The translations under genes and the position numbers were made by a program. DNA of 64,000 nt from Hyphomicrobium sp. 12-62-95 (GTDB lineage: Bacteria > Pseudomonadota > Alphaproteobacteria > Rhizobiales > Hyphomicrobiaceae). The DNA is taken from contig NCCZ01000003.1 in the NCBI GenBank assembly GCA_002279935.1, positions 48,501 to 112,500 on the forward strand, written 5' to 3'. Positions 27,251 through 36,824 of this stretch are shown in pieces. The number at the start of each line of letters is the position of its first letter. Position 1 is the stretch's first letter. A model generated the notes under the pieces. The model was not told where the DNA came from, did no database searches, and was given only the letters and a program-made list of their open reading frames with translations.

Positions 27251-27292
27251 CTAGGGCGCGGTTGTGATTTAATAAAAGCGACCGCGCTCTAG
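27251..27292 (-). terminator. Terminator overlapping the thiO stop codon
   Basis: CTAGGGCGCGGT (27251-27262) pairs with ACCGCGCTCTAG (27281-27292) with a single G-U wobble. The stop codon of thiO (27289-27291) lies inside the stem. An AT-rich run follows on the minus strand. The loop is about 18 bases and AT-rich. Confidence 0.6.
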
Positions 27293-28284
27293 TGTTCCAG
27301 CAACCGGTGCCCGGCTCCGCTCTGCAGGAAGTTCGCCACCGCCTGAGCCAGCACGGGTGCCAACAAGAAGCCGTGCCGGTAGGCCCCATTCACCATGATG
27401 CTGGCCCCGCCGTCGAGCACCCGCGCACGCGGCACGTTATCGGGAAACGCCGGTCGCACGCCGGCACTGAGTTCCAGAATTTCCGCCTCACCGAACGCCG
27501 GATGCAGCGTATAGGCCGCCCCCATCAATTCGAGTGCGGACCGCACCGACATCGGCCCCGCGTCCTCGCTTTCAATCATCGTCGCGCCGACCAGATAACG
27601 GTTCTCCCCCCACGGCACGACATACAGAGGGTGCCGCGGGTGCAACAACCGGATCGGCCGCGCGAACGTGACATCTGACGTGCGGATCAGCAGCCGCTCC
27701 CCACGCACGCCCCGCAGATCCGGCAGCCGGTGCCGCGATCCCAGCCCCCGGCAATCGATAATGATGGTTTCGCGGTCGCTCTCCTCCAGCGCCCGCCCGA
27801 AATGCAGATCGACGCCCGCGTCCTGGCAGGCCTGCAATAGAAACGCCAGCGCATGCGGGGTCGCCACGTGCGCTTCATCGGCAAAAAACAATGCCGACGA
27901 AAACCGGTCTGCCAAGTCGGGTTCGACGGCGGCGAGCCCCGCGCGGTCAAGCGTCTGGTGGTGCGCCGTCAGCTTGGCAAATCGCACCAGATCCGGCTGA
28001 TCGCGCGCAACCGCAACCACGAGACTACCGTTGTTGACCACATCGGGATAGACGTCCCGCCACAGCACGAGACCTTCCACACCATAGTCGCGCACCAAGG
28101 CCGGCGCCGACTCTGCCTCCACCCATGGCGCCAGCATCGCCCCCGCGTGCCGGCTCGCGCTTCTTGTCAGCGGTTCCACTTCGCGATCGACGAGCATCAC
28201 GCCGAAGCCGCGCCGCGCAAGCGTCAAAGCCTGCCACAACCCGATGATCCCCGCGCCCGCAACCGTGATCCGCCGGCGTGTCAT
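27289..28284 (-). CDS. thiO: FAD-dependent glycine oxidase-like protein
   Basis: A 331-residue DAO-family flavoenzyme. It opens with the FAD dinucleotide motif GAGIIGLWQALTLARRGFGVMLVDRE and continues with SASRHAGAMLAPWVEAE, a GRGLG-like CRGLGSRH and the C-terminal GVRPAFPDNVPRARVL and VNGAYRHGFLLAP. ThiO oxidises glycine to the imine used for the thiazole ring of thiamine. No other thi gene is near, so a general amino acid oxidase is possible. The start is 5 bases after the stop of ggt, so both genes probably form an operon. The 3' end runs into a terminator hairpin. Confidence 0.75.
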   Translation of the reverse strand: MTRRRITVAGAGIIGLWQALTLARRGFGVMLVDREVEPLTRSASRHAGAMLAPWVEAESAPALVRDYGVEGLVLWRDVYPDVVNNGSLVVAVARDQPDLVRFAKLTAHHQTLDRAGLAAVEPDLADRFSSALFFADEAHVATPHALAFLLQACQDAGVDLHFGRALEESDRETIIIDCRGLGSRHRLPDLRGVRGERLLIRTSDVTFARPIRLLHPRHPLYVVPWGENRYLVGATMIESEDAGPMSVRSALELMGAAYTLHPAFGEAEILELSAGVRPAFPDNVPRARVLDGGASIMVNGAYRHGFLLAPVLAQAVANFLQSGAGHRLLEH

Positions 28285-28289
28285 GGCTG

Positions 28290-30080
28290 CTAATCTCCAA
28301 GCGCCGCGCCCTCACGGCGCGGATCGCTTGCACCTTCCAGTGCGCCGTTGCGCACGGCAAGGATATTCAAACCGGAGTTCATGAGGTCGGCATTCACCGA
28401 ATGCCCATAGCCGCGCAAACGCAGCCCGGTCATGATCGATTGCCAGTCCGTTTCGATGTCCGCACCCTCGCCCATGCTGCCGAAGTTCATCAGCGACGAC
28501 GCCTGATACGCATCGAGCTTCCAGTCCATCAAGGCAATGAGCGCCTTGGCCACGAACATGATGATCCGCCCGCCCCCCGGCGATCCGGCAACCGCGAACA
28601 CATCCCCCTTGTCGTCGAACACGATCGTCGGCGACATCGTGCTGCGCGGACGCTTTCCTCCTTCCACGCGATTGGCGATTGGCTGTCCCTCGGCATCCAC
28701 CGGCCGGAAGGAAAAATCCGTCAATTCGTTGTTGAGCAGAAACCCCGCCGCCATCACGCCCGATCCGAAGACGCCCTCGATCGTTGTTGTCATCGCCACC
28801 GCATTGCCGTCCGCATCAACAATGGAAATATGACTCGTCCCCGTTGTCTCCAATGTCGCGTCGGCCCCGAACGCGCGCTTCGCAACGCCCGGCGGCAGTC
28901 CCGGCGGCGGCGGCGGCATGGCCTTGGCCGGATCAATGAGTTTGCGCCGCTCGTCCAGATACGCTGCATCGGTGAGGCCCGATGGAATGGTCACGAACGC
29001 CGGGTCCGCCAGATACCGGCCGCGATCCGCATAGGCGAGTTTCTCCGCCTCCAGAATGAGATGCACACCGCCTGCCGGCAGCCGCCCGTCCGACACCCGT
29101 CCAAGATCGAAAGGCTCCAGCAACTGCAAGATCTGCGCAATCGCAATGCCCCCCGATGACGGAGGACCCATCCCACAGACGCGATACTCGCGATAGGGCG
29201 CGCAGACCGCCTCGCGCTTGATCACCGAATAATTGGCAAGGTCCGCAGCCGTGAGATCGCCGGCAAAATTCGGCGCACCAGCCACCGCGGCCATAATCGC
29301 AGCCGCCACGTCGCCCGTGTAAAATCCGTCCGGCCCCGTCGCAGCGATCGCCCGCAGCGTTGCCGCATAAGTCGCATTCTTGACGACGGCCCCCGCCGCG
29401 AGAGGCGAGCCGTCTTTGTCGAAAAAGTACGCGCGCGCCGTTTCGCCGAACGCATCAATCCCTGTCAGCCGCAACAACAGATGCAGCCGTTGCGTCACCG
29501 TAAAGCCGTTCTCCGCCAGACGGATCGCGGGATCGAACAGCTGCGCCCACGGCAGCTTGCCGTGCTTCTCATGCGTGGCTTTCAACAACCGCACGAGCCC
29601 CGGCGTCCCGATGCTGAGCCCCGACCGCACCGCCGTCTCGAACGGCAACGGTGCCCCGTCTTTCAGAAAACGGTCGGGCTTGGCCGCAGCCGGCGCCGTT
29701 TCGCGCCCGTCATAGGCAACGAGCGATTTCGCCGCCTTATCCCAGTGTAGGAGAAACGCTCCGCCGCCGAGCCCTGATGACTGCGGCTCCACGAGCCCCA
29801 GGACGAGCTGCGCTGCAATCGCCGCATCCACCGCCGATCCGCCCGCGCGCAGCATTTCCAACCCGGCTTCGGAGGCAGGCCGGCTCGACGTCGTCACCAT
29901 GAAGGTTTTCGCCCGCGCAAGGCTGCCCTCGGTCCGCGTCGTCGTCGCTTCCGGCTCGAACAACTGGCGCTGGGCTAAGGCCGCGCTCGCAGTCAACGCC
30001 TGCCATGCGATGAGCGCAGCGGTGACGATCATGCATCTCATGCCGCAAGAAGCAACACGGTCGGTCGCAAGAGACATCAT
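28290..30080 (-). CDS. ggt: Gamma-glutamyltransferase
   Basis: A 596-residue secreted enzyme of the Ntn-hydrolase family. An N-terminal signal (IVTAALIAWQALTASAALA) is followed by the large subunit (AGGSAVDAAIAAQLVLGLVEPQSSGLGGGAFLLHW) and the autoprocessing site with the catalytic Thr of TSHISIVDADGNAVAMTTT (about residue 414), then the small subunit with the GKRPRSTMSPTIVF and SPGGGRIIMF motifs. It cleaves glutathione and other gamma-glutamyl compounds in the periplasm. ATG codons at 30080, 30077 and others downstream are possible starts. It forms a pair with thiO, perhaps salvaging and oxidising released glycine; that link is inference. Confidence 0.9.
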   Translation of the reverse strand: MMSLATDRVASCGMRCMIVTAALIAWQALTASAALAQRQLFEPEATTTRTEGSLARAKTFMVTTSSRPASEAGLEMLRAGGSAVDAAIAAQLVLGLVEPQSSGLGGGAFLLHWDKAAKSLVAYDGRETAPAAAKPDRFLKDGAPLPFETAVRSGLSIGTPGLVRLLKATHEKHGKLPWAQLFDPAIRLAENGFTVTQRLHLLLRLTGIDAFGETARAYFFDKDGSPLAAGAVVKNATYAATLRAIAATGPDGFYTGDVAAAIMAAVAGAPNFAGDLTAADLANYSVIKREAVCAPYREYRVCGMGPPSSGGIAIAQILQLLEPFDLGRVSDGRLPAGGVHLILEAEKLAYADRGRYLADPAFVTIPSGLTDAAYLDERRKLIDPAKAMPPPPPGLPPGVAKRAFGADATLETTGTSHISIVDADGNAVAMTTTIEGVFGSGVMAAGFLLNNELTDFSFRPVDAEGQPIANRVEGGKRPRSTMSPTIVFDDKGDVFAVAGSPGGGRIIMFVAKALIALMDWKLDAYQASSLMNFGSMGEGADIETDWQSIMTGLRLRGYGHSVNADLMNSGLNILAVRNGALEGASDPRREGAALGD

Positions 30081-30130
30081 CAAAGCCGGCTGCCCTCAAA
30101 TTCAGCGAGCCCCAACCCTACGCGCCATCG

Positions 30131-30170
30131 CCCAAAAGAAAAAGGGCAGACGCCCCTGCGGCGTCTGCCC
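30131..30170 (-). terminator. Rho-independent terminator after the secreted-protein gene
   Basis: GGGCAGACGC (30144-30153) pairs perfectly with GCGTCTGCCC (30161-30170). On the minus strand the stem is followed by TTTTTCTTTTG. It lies about 30 bases past the stop at 30201. Confidence 0.88.
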
Positions 30171-30200
30171 TGTCTCAAATCTCAAGAGAGGCGTCGAAGC

Positions 30201-30698
30201 TTACTTCTTGACCATCACAATAAAGGTCACTTCGGCGGCCTTCTTTTCCTTGCCCCCGCGGGTGATCTTCTGACCGCACTTGAAGCGCGAAGAAAATCCA
30301 TCAATGCGGCAGGTTTTCGTGTTGACCGTGAATTCCAGGTTGCGCTTGTTGTCGACGCGATTGACGTCGACAGGGTCGTCATCCGTCAGATCTTTGTCGA
30401 TGATCTGGAAGTCGACCTTCACGACGCCGGCTTTGACCTTCTTGGCAAGAATCCAATCCGGCTTGATGCTACCGTCTTGCTTGACCACCGGGCTCTCGAT
30501 CTTCTCGCCGTTGATTGTCACACGCGCAAAGAAGTCGCCGTCGGACATTTCGTCGGCGCGGTCGAGCGCACGGACGTTCGTCACCTTGATGATTACTTCC
30601 GGATCCTTGGCGGCGGCCGAAGTGACCGTGGAGCCGAGAACGAGGGCGGAAAGGGGAAGGGCAGCAAGCGCACAGGCAAGGGCGCGGAACTTGGACAT
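30201..30698 (-). CDS. Secreted protein, possible C2-like beta-sandwich
   Basis: A 165-residue protein with a signal peptide (MSKFRALACALAALPLSALVL, cleavage near AAAKD). The mature part alternates strands with acidic loops: VTNVRALDRADEMSDGDFFARVTINGE, then QDGSIKPDW and VDFQIIDKDLTDDDPVDVNR. That spacing of Asp-rich loops resembles calcium-binding C2 domains, but no close family is recognised. Two Cys (TCRIDGFSSRFKCG) near the end may form a disulfide. The start at 30698 has GGAGAG at 6 bases; an upstream extension is not used. A strong terminator follows, so it is probably monocistronic. Confidence 0.7.
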   Translation of the reverse strand: MSKFRALACALAALPLSALVLGSTVTSAAAKDPEVIIKVTNVRALDRADEMSDGDFFARVTINGEKIESPVVKQDGSIKPDWILAKKVKAGVVKVDFQIIDKDLTDDDPVDVNRVDNKRNLEFTVNTKTCRIDGFSSRFKCGQKITRGGKEKKAAEVTFIVMVKK

Positions 30699-30914
30699 GG
30701 ACACTCTCCAAACAATGACGAAACTCGAGATCACACCGCACGGGGACGCCACCCGGGGTCGGGGAACGCTGCCTGGAGTGTCGATCGTCCGGGGACGCTA
30801 GCAGGAAGCAGCCACCCTGTGACGAACCGAGCCCCGCCTGCGGCGCGATCCTCACTCAAGCGTTGCCTTTCTGTGACAGGGGTTCTGTCCCGCATCAGAA
30901 AATGTCCAACAGTT

Positions 30915-33900
30915 TCAATGGAAGTCCCGCGACTTCGGGATCACGCGCTCTTCACGCGGATGCATGGGGCGCGGCCGCACTGCAAGCCCCCCGCGCGACC
31001 ATCGCGGATGCCCCTCCGCCTCCGCTGCCGGCGGCTCCGGTCCGGGATTTTTCACCTCATCCGCGTTCGCGATGGGGATCGGCATGTCCCCCGCCCATTC
31101 CGACAAGAGCATCAGCCAGTCGCTGCGATCCTCCAGGTGGTTGGACACGACATGAATGATGCTCTCATGCCGCTGGATGCGTCCTGAGATCACCATCAGC
31201 CGCGCCTGCATCACCGTTTTGCGGTACTTTTCCAGCATCTTCGGCCACACGACGGCGTTGGCCACCCCCGTCTCGTCTTCCAGCGTCATGAACACGACGC
31301 CCTTGGCCGACCCCGGCCGCTGCCGCACCAGAATAACGCCCGCCACCTTCACGAATTGCCCGTCGCGCATCCCCCGCAACGCCGCGCACGTCACCACCCG
31401 CTCCGCCCTGAGCCGATCACGCAGGAAACTCATCGGGTGTGCTTTGAGAGAAAGCCGCAACGTCTGGTAGTCGTTCACCACATGCTCGGAAAGCGGCATC
31501 TCCGGCAGCATCACCTCCGGCTCCGCACCCGTCTCCCGCGCCGCGCTCCACGAAAAGAGCGGCAGCGGCGGCGCATTGGCCAGCGCCGTCACCTCCCATA
31601 GCGCCTGCCGCCGGTCCAGCCCGAGCGAACGGAACGCATCTGCCGCCGCGAGTTTTTCCAGCGTCGGCAAGCGCAACGCCGCCCGCTGCCACAGATCGTG
31701 CACCGATCCGAACGCCCCCCGCGCCCGCGCCACCTCGAGTTTTTTAATCTCCTCCTCCTGCAACCCGTCGATCTGGCGCAATCCCAGCCGCAGCGCCGGC
31801 CCGCCTTCGTCGCAATCCTCCAGCGTCGAATCCCAATTGCTGCAATTGATGTCGGCCGCCCGCGCCTCCACGCCGTGTTCGCGCGCATCCCGCACGATCT
31901 GCGCCGGCGCATAAAATCCCATCGGCTGCGAGTTCAAGAGCGCGCAAGCGAACGCCGCCGGGTAATGGCACTTCAGCCACGACGACACGTAAACGAGATG
32001 CGCAAAGCTCGCCGCATGGCTCTCCGGAAAACCATACTCGCCAAACCCCTTGATCTGATTGAAGCAGCGCTGGGCGAATTCGCGATTGTATCCGCGCGCC
32101 GTCATCTGCTCGACCATCTTCTCTTCCAACAGTCCGATCGTGCCGCGCCGCCGGAACGTCGCCATCGCCTTGCGCAGATCGTTGACGTCTTCGTCGGAAA
32201 ATTTCGCCGCCTCCATGGCGATCCGCATCGCCTGCTCTTGAAAGAGCGGCACGCCTTTCGTCTTGCCGAGAATCTGTTTCAACTCATCCGCCGGCCCATG
32301 CTCCGGTGACGGCGACGGATAAACTTCCGGTTCCTGCCCCGAACGCCGCCGCAGATACGGATGCACCATGTCGCCCTGGATCGGCCCCGGCCTAACGATT
32401 GCGACTTCGATGACGAGATCGTAGAAACAGCGCGGCTTCAGGCGCGGCAGCATGTTCATCTGCGCCCGGCTCTCCACCTGGAACACACCGATGGAATCCG
32501 CCCGGCACAGCATGTCGTAGGTCGCCGAATCCTCGCGCGGCACTTTCGCCAGCGTCATGCCAAGCCCGTGATGCGCACCCAGAAGTTCGAACGCACGCCG
32601 GATGCACGACAGCATGCCGAGCGCCAGAATATCGACCTTCAACAGCCCGAGCGCCGCGATATCATCCTTGTCCCACTCGATGAACGTCCGCTGATCCATC
32701 GCCGCATTGCCGACCGGCACCATCTCGATGAGCGGCCCCCGCGTCAGCACGAACCCGCCCACATGCTGCGACAGATGCCGCGGAAACCCGATCAGTTCCT
32801 CCGTCAACTCCAACACGGTCGCAAGCAGCGGATCGGCGGGATCAAGCCCCGCCTCGCGCACCCGCGTATCCCCCAGAACACCGCCCGACCGCGTTCCCCA
32901 CACCATGCCGGCCAGCGCCGAAACGGTATCCTCCGACAAGCCCATCGCCTTGCCCACATCCCGCACCGCCGACCGCGCGCGATACGAAATCACCGTCGCC
33001 GCCAATCCCGCCCTGTCGCGCCCGTAACGTGCGTAGATGTATTGAATGACCTCCTCGCGCCGGTCGTGCTCGAAGTCGACGTCGATATCCGGCGGCTCCT
33101 TGCGCGCGTGACTGACGAAGCGTTCAAACAGCAGGTTTACTTCCGTCGGGTTGACTGCCGTAATCCCGAGGCAATAACACACGACCGAGTTCGCCGCCGA
33201 TCCGCGCCCCTGGCAGAGAATGCCGCGCGACCGCGCGAACGCAACAATGTCGTGCACCGTCAGAAAGTAGGGCGCGTATTGGAGCTCCGCGACCAGCTGC
33301 AACTCGCGCGCGATCGTCGCCCGAACTTTGTCTGGAATGCCATTCGGAAAACGCCACGCCGCCCCCTCCCACGTCAGCGCCTCCAGATGCGCCTGCGCAG
33401 TCGTCCCCGGCGGCACCGGTTCATCGGGATACTCATAGACAAGTTCATCAAGCGAAAACCGGCACGCCTCCATGATCTCGATCGTCCGCGCCAAGGCCTC
33501 CTCAGTGCCGCGAAACAGCCGCGCCATCTCCGCGGGCTTTTTCAAATGCCGCTCCGCATTCGCCGCCAGCAGATAACCCGCCTCATTGATCGTGGTGTGT
33601 TCACGCACGCAGGTCAGCACGTCCTGCAGCGGACGCCGCTGCGGCGCGTGATAGAGCACCGCGTTCGTGGCAACGAGCGGCGCCCCGCACGTCCGCGCCA
33701 GAGCAGCCAGCGCCCCCATCCGCGCCCGGTCGTCGCCGCGAAAGCCATGCGATGCCGCCAGATAAAGTTGCGCCCCCGTCAGTGCCTCGCGCACGCGCCG
33801 CAGGTCCGCCGCAAATTTTTCATCGATCACGTCCGGTGGCACGCAGATGAAAATATTGCCCGCTGCATGTGCCGCCACATCGGCAAGCCGCAACAGGCAC

Positions 33901-34208
33901 TGCCCCTTCTCCGCACGGCCTTGCCCCAGCGAAATCAGCCGCGAAAGTCGCCCATACGCTGCTCGATCCATCGGCAGGCACAACAGGCTCGGCGCATCGG
34001 TCATGTCGAGACGCGCGCCGGGAATATACCGCAAGCCCACAGCCTTCGCCGCCGTATGCGCACGCACGATTCCCGCAAGCGTATTGCGGTCGGTCACCGC
34101 GATCGCCTCAATCCCCAACGCCTTTGCCTGCGCGACGAGTTCGTCCGCGTGCGACGCCCCGCGCAGAAAAGAGAAGTTCGTCGTGACGTCGAGTTCTGCG
34201 TAACGCAT
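30915..34208 (-). CDS. dnaE2: Error-prone DNA polymerase III alpha subunit homologue
   Basis: A 1097-residue C-family polymerase. The N-terminal PHP domain begins YAELDVTTNFSFLRGASHADELVAQAKALG; the polymerase core has GRGSAANSVVCYCLGIT, PPDIDVDFEHDRREEVIQYIYARYGRDRAGL and LGLLKVDILALGMLSCIRRAF; an OB-fold near the end (VKVAGVILVRQRPGSAKGVVFMTLEDETG) precedes a Pro-rich tail. Its length and gene order, directly after imuB (11 bases), mark it as DnaE2 (ImuC), the translesion polymerase of the SOS mutasome. An ATG at 34208 is preceded by GAGGCG. It should be induced with imuA and imuB by DNA damage. Confidence 0.93.
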   Translation of the reverse strand: MRYAELDVTTNFSFLRGASHADELVAQAKALGIEAIAVTDRNTLAGIVRAHTAAKAVGLRYIPGARLDMTDAPSLLCLPMDRAAYGRLSRLISLGQGRAEKGQCLLRLADVAAHAAGNIFICVPPDVIDEKFAADLRRVREALTGAQLYLAASHGFRGDDRARMGALAALARTCGAPLVATNAVLYHAPQRRPLQDVLTCVREHTTINEAGYLLAANAERHLKKPAEMARLFRGTEEALARTIEIMEACRFSLDELVYEYPDEPVPPGTTAQAHLEALTWEGAAWRFPNGIPDKVRATIARELQLVAELQYAPYFLTVHDIVAFARSRGILCQGRGSAANSVVCYCLGITAVNPTEVNLLFERFVSHARKEPPDIDVDFEHDRREEVIQYIYARYGRDRAGLAATVISYRARSAVRDVGKAMGLSEDTVSALAGMVWGTRSGGVLGDTRVREAGLDPADPLLATVLELTEELIGFPRHLSQHVGGFVLTRGPLIEMVPVGNAAMDQRTFIEWDKDDIAALGLLKVDILALGMLSCIRRAFELLGAHHGLGMTLAKVPREDSATYDMLCRADSIGVFQVESRAQMNMLPRLKPRCFYDLVIEVAIVRPGPIQGDMVHPYLRRRSGQEPEVYPSPSPEHGPADELKQILGKTKGVPLFQEQAMRIAMEAAKFSDEDVNDLRKAMATFRRRGTIGLLEEKMVEQMTARGYNREFAQRCFNQIKGFGEYGFPESHAASFAHLVYVSSWLKCHYPAAFACALLNSQPMGFYAPAQIVRDAREHGVEARAADINCSNWDSTLEDCDEGGPALRLGLRQIDGLQEEEIKKLEVARARGAFGSVHDLWQRAALRLPTLEKLAAADAFRSLGLDRRQALWEVTALANAPPLPLFSWSAARETGAEPEVMLPEMPLSEHVVNDYQTLRLSLKAHPMSFLRDRLRAERVVTCAALRGMRDGQFVKVAGVILVRQRPGSAKGVVFMTLEDETGVANAVVWPKMLEKYRKTVMQARLMVISGRIQRHESIIHVVSNHLEDRSDWLMLLSEWAGDMPIPIANADEVKNPGPEPPAAEAEGHPRWSRGGLAVRPRPMHPREERVIPKSRDFH

Positions 34209-34219
34209 CACACATCGCC

Positions 34220-35872
34220 TCAGAACAGACCATGCAGATACCAGCGCGGCTGCCCGCTCTGATCCGCCGCGCCATAAAATCCTTCGCGGAACATCCAGAA
34301 CCGCGCCCCGTCGCCCGTCTCCGCCACGTAGTAGTCGCGCGTCTTCTCGCGCTGGCCAGGATCGATAGCCTCACCATCGAGCCCATCATCAGACGCCAAG
34401 ATTTCGGCTTCCCCGAGCTGCCGCCACCACTCCGGCGCGATCCGCTCCGGCCCCGCCGCCTTCGCCACCGCATACGCAACGCGCCGCCACGTGAAGCGTA
34501 ACGGCGGTCCATCCGGCACTTCCGCCATCACGCTGATCGCCTCGGGGGGCGACAAAAGCAGAAATGGCCGCTCAGCCGGCGCGGCGCCCGGCAACCCGCT
34601 GTTCTCCATGAACGGCGCCAGTGGCGCCATCCGCATCGCCGCCTGTTCGGGAATGTGGCTCGCGCGCGGAGCAAGCCGGAACACGTTCTTGGCCCCAAGC
34701 CGGTTCGCCAGCCGGTCGATAAGCGCCGCAATCGCCTGCTCGGGTGCCGCCCCGCCCCGCCCCAGCGTCGTCTGCTCTGGATCGAGCGGTTCGGCGGAGA
34801 CCGCATCGAGCACGGCGACATCGATGCCGAACCCCGCGTCGATCTGAGAAAGCTTCGCATCGAGCAACTGCAGGAAATGCGGAGCCTCCGCACTTGCCCG
34901 AGCCATCCCCGCATCGGCATGCGCGACTGTGCCGTCGGCGCGATAAAGCGACAGCGCGATCCGCCGCGCGCCGAGCCCCGCCGCCTTCAATGCGCGCGCA
35001 AGATCCTCCGCCAGCAGTCCCACTTCCGAAACAAGCGCCTCCGATGAGATCAGCGGCTCGCCCCACGAGCGCCGCTCCGACAGAACCGGCGGCTCACCCA
35101 GCGGCGCCCGCGGCTCCTCTGTTCGTCCCAACGCCTGATCGAGCCGCACCAGCACCGCCTCCGCCAGCGCTTTCGCTTTGACCTGTCCGGCTCTGGAGCG
35201 TGACGACGCCTCCGACGCGAACCGCCGCTCCAGACTTTCGCGCGGCAACGCCGCCAGATGCCCGACCCGCGCGAGCCCCAGCCGCCGCAACAGAACGACG
35301 GTCTCCGGCGCAAGTCTAAGCGCATCGACTGGCAATTCCGCCAGGGCAGCAAGCGTTGCCGCCTCGCCCGCGGGTGCCAGCACCGCACTGCGCTTGACCG
35401 TCGCAAAACGCGCCAGCGCAAAGGCGGCACCGGGCGTTCCCGCCAGCCCCGCCCGCGCAGTGATGCCAAACCCCGCAAGCCGCCGCACCAGATCCTCCAT
35501 CAAAGCCGCCTCGCCGCCGAAGAGATGCGCCACGCCCGTGGTATCGATCCACACCCCGTCCTCGCCCTCCACGTTGCGGCTGGGACCGTAGCGCCCCAGC
35601 CAGAGCGCCAGTCGCGTCAAGGCCCGCGCGTCCCGCTCCATCTCAGCCGGATGCGAGACGAGGATCGGCACCGCCGCCCGCGCATCCGCGAGACTCATGC
35701 CCGCACGCACACCCTCCCGCGCCGCCCGCACATTGACCGCTGTGATGCGGATGCCGTGCGCTCCACCGGCGACGAGAACGCATGGCCGGTCATCCGGCAC
35801 GGCGCCGGGCCGGTGCCGTTTCAACCGTTCGATCGGCCACTGCGGCAGCCACACGGAAACGAGACGCTTCAT
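34220..35872 (-). CDS. imuB: ImuB, Y-family polymerase-like mutasome protein
   Basis: A 550-residue protein starting MKRLVSVWLPQWPIERLKR, followed by a Y-family-like core (GIRITAVNVRAAREGVRAGMSLADARA and GEDGVWIDTTGVAHLFGGEAALMEDL). The acidic residues that coordinate metals in active Y-family polymerases are not conserved in ImuB proteins, and it acts as the hub linking DnaE2 to the beta clamp. A C-terminal region contains AAPAERPFLLLSPPEAISVMAEVPDGPPLRF. The start overlaps imuA by 83 bases. Together imuA, imuB and dnaE2 make the cassette that replaces umuDC in many alphaproteobacteria. Confidence 0.92.
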   Translation of the reverse strand: MKRLVSVWLPQWPIERLKRHRPGAVPDDRPCVLVAGGAHGIRITAVNVRAAREGVRAGMSLADARAAVPILVSHPAEMERDARALTRLALWLGRYGPSRNVEGEDGVWIDTTGVAHLFGGEAALMEDLVRRLAGFGITARAGLAGTPGAAFALARFATVKRSAVLAPAGEAATLAALAELPVDALRLAPETVVLLRRLGLARVGHLAALPRESLERRFASEASSRSRAGQVKAKALAEAVLVRLDQALGRTEEPRAPLGEPPVLSERRSWGEPLISSEALVSEVGLLAEDLARALKAAGLGARRIALSLYRADGTVAHADAGMARASAEAPHFLQLLDAKLSQIDAGFGIDVAVLDAVSAEPLDPEQTTLGRGGAAPEQAIAALIDRLANRLGAKNVFRLAPRASHIPEQAAMRMAPLAPFMENSGLPGAAPAERPFLLLSPPEAISVMAEVPDGPPLRFTWRRVAYAVAKAAGPERIAPEWWRQLGEAEILASDDGLDGEAIDPGQREKTRDYYVAETGDGARFWMFREGFYGAADQSGQPRWYLHGLF

Positions 35873-36824
35873 GAGACCATTCCAAAATCATTGCCGCTTC
35901 GGTCGCGGGCGGCGCCGACCGGCAGCGCTCCAGCCGCACGGCAAGCCGCGGCAGACCCGGGGCCCGGGGATCGAACGGATGTGCGCCGCTCGCCGCCGGA
36001 TCGATCCGCCAGCGTGTGGCCGTCGCCGCACTCTGCGAAGAGCGTGCGCTCGTTAGCAAAAGCAGCGGCGTCGCCCCATCCCGCGCCGCCAGACTGAGAC
36101 GCCGCGCCGGCGTCAGCCCGATCGATGACAGCGCCCCGACCGCCAGCGCCAGACTGCCCGAGCGCAGGCCCTCTTCCAGAGCCCACAGCACGTCGTCTTC
36201 GCGCCGCCCGTCGATGAAAAGAAACGACGAGGCGTTCAGCCCGAAGCGCGCCAGGCCGGGAGGATACAAGGCGCCCGTGTCGAGCATCGAGCGCGGCGAC
36301 GTGCACCAGAGAATGCGCGGCAAATCCCGCCCCGCGCGTGCGGCACCATCGAGACGCCGCTTCGCCAGCGCGAGGGCAAAAGCAAGCGCCGCCGCACGCG
36401 AGGCCGCCTTCGCCGATTGTGGTTTGAGTTCGTGACAGGCCGCCATATCCAGCGCGTTGGCGCCCATGAGCGCATCGATCTCAGGTGCGCCGAGCGACCA
36501 CGCCGCCATCCGCGGTCCGGCCCCAAGGCCGGCCCGCCCCAACCGCGCATCACGCTCCTCGCCAATGCCTTGCCGAATCTCGAGCTTCGGCCGCTCGATG
36601 GCGAGAATGCGCTGGCGCAAGGTTTCAAGCGTTTCTCTCGCCCCCGCCGGGGACGCCGGAGCAGCCACTGAGAGGGCGCTGCTCCGGCGCGGGGGCACCC
36701 GGGGAGACAGAGACGCAACAAAACGCGTCTCCCCGGATAAACTCACAGACTCATCTGAATCCACATGGGGCGCAGGCCTTGGCAGCGCGGACGGGAGATC
36801 GAGGGGGTGGGCCGCCTTGTCCAT
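35790..36824 (-). CDS. imuA: ImuA, RecA-like mutasome protein
   Basis: A 344-residue protein with a disordered Pro/Ser-rich N-terminal 60 residues and a RecA/SulA-related core: LETLRQRILAIERP, GAPEIDALMGANALDMAACHELKPQ, ILWCTSPRSMLDTGALYPPGLARFGLNASSFLFI and LALAVGALSSIGLTPARRLSLAARDGATPLLLL. It has no Walker A motif, as usual for ImuA. It supports damage-induced mutagenesis with ImuB and DnaE2. The gene leads the operon; a GTTC-N7-GTTC LexA box lies about 100 bases upstream. Its last 83 bases overlap imuB in a different frame. Confidence 0.9.
   Translation of the reverse strand: MDKAAHPLDLPSALPRPAPHVDSDESVSLSGETRFVASLSPRVPPRRSSALSVAAPASPAGARETLETLRQRILAIERPKLEIRQGIGEERDARLGRAGLGAGPRMAAWSLGAPEIDALMGANALDMAACHELKPQSAKAASRAAALAFALALAKRRLDGAARAGRDLPRILWCTSPRSMLDTGALYPPGLARFGLNASSFLFIDGRREDDVLWALEEGLRSGSLALAVGALSSIGLTPARRLSLAARDGATPLLLLTSARSSQSAATATRWRIDPAASGAHPFDPRAPGLPRLAVRLERCRSAPPATEAAMILEWSHEASRFRVAAAVADRTVETAPARRRAG

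Noticed and set aside
32361..34262. Long plus-strand frame of 633 codons antisense to dnaE2
   Set aside because: It is antisense to a conserved polymerase gene, is very rich in Arg, Pro and His, and reflects high-GC third-position bias.
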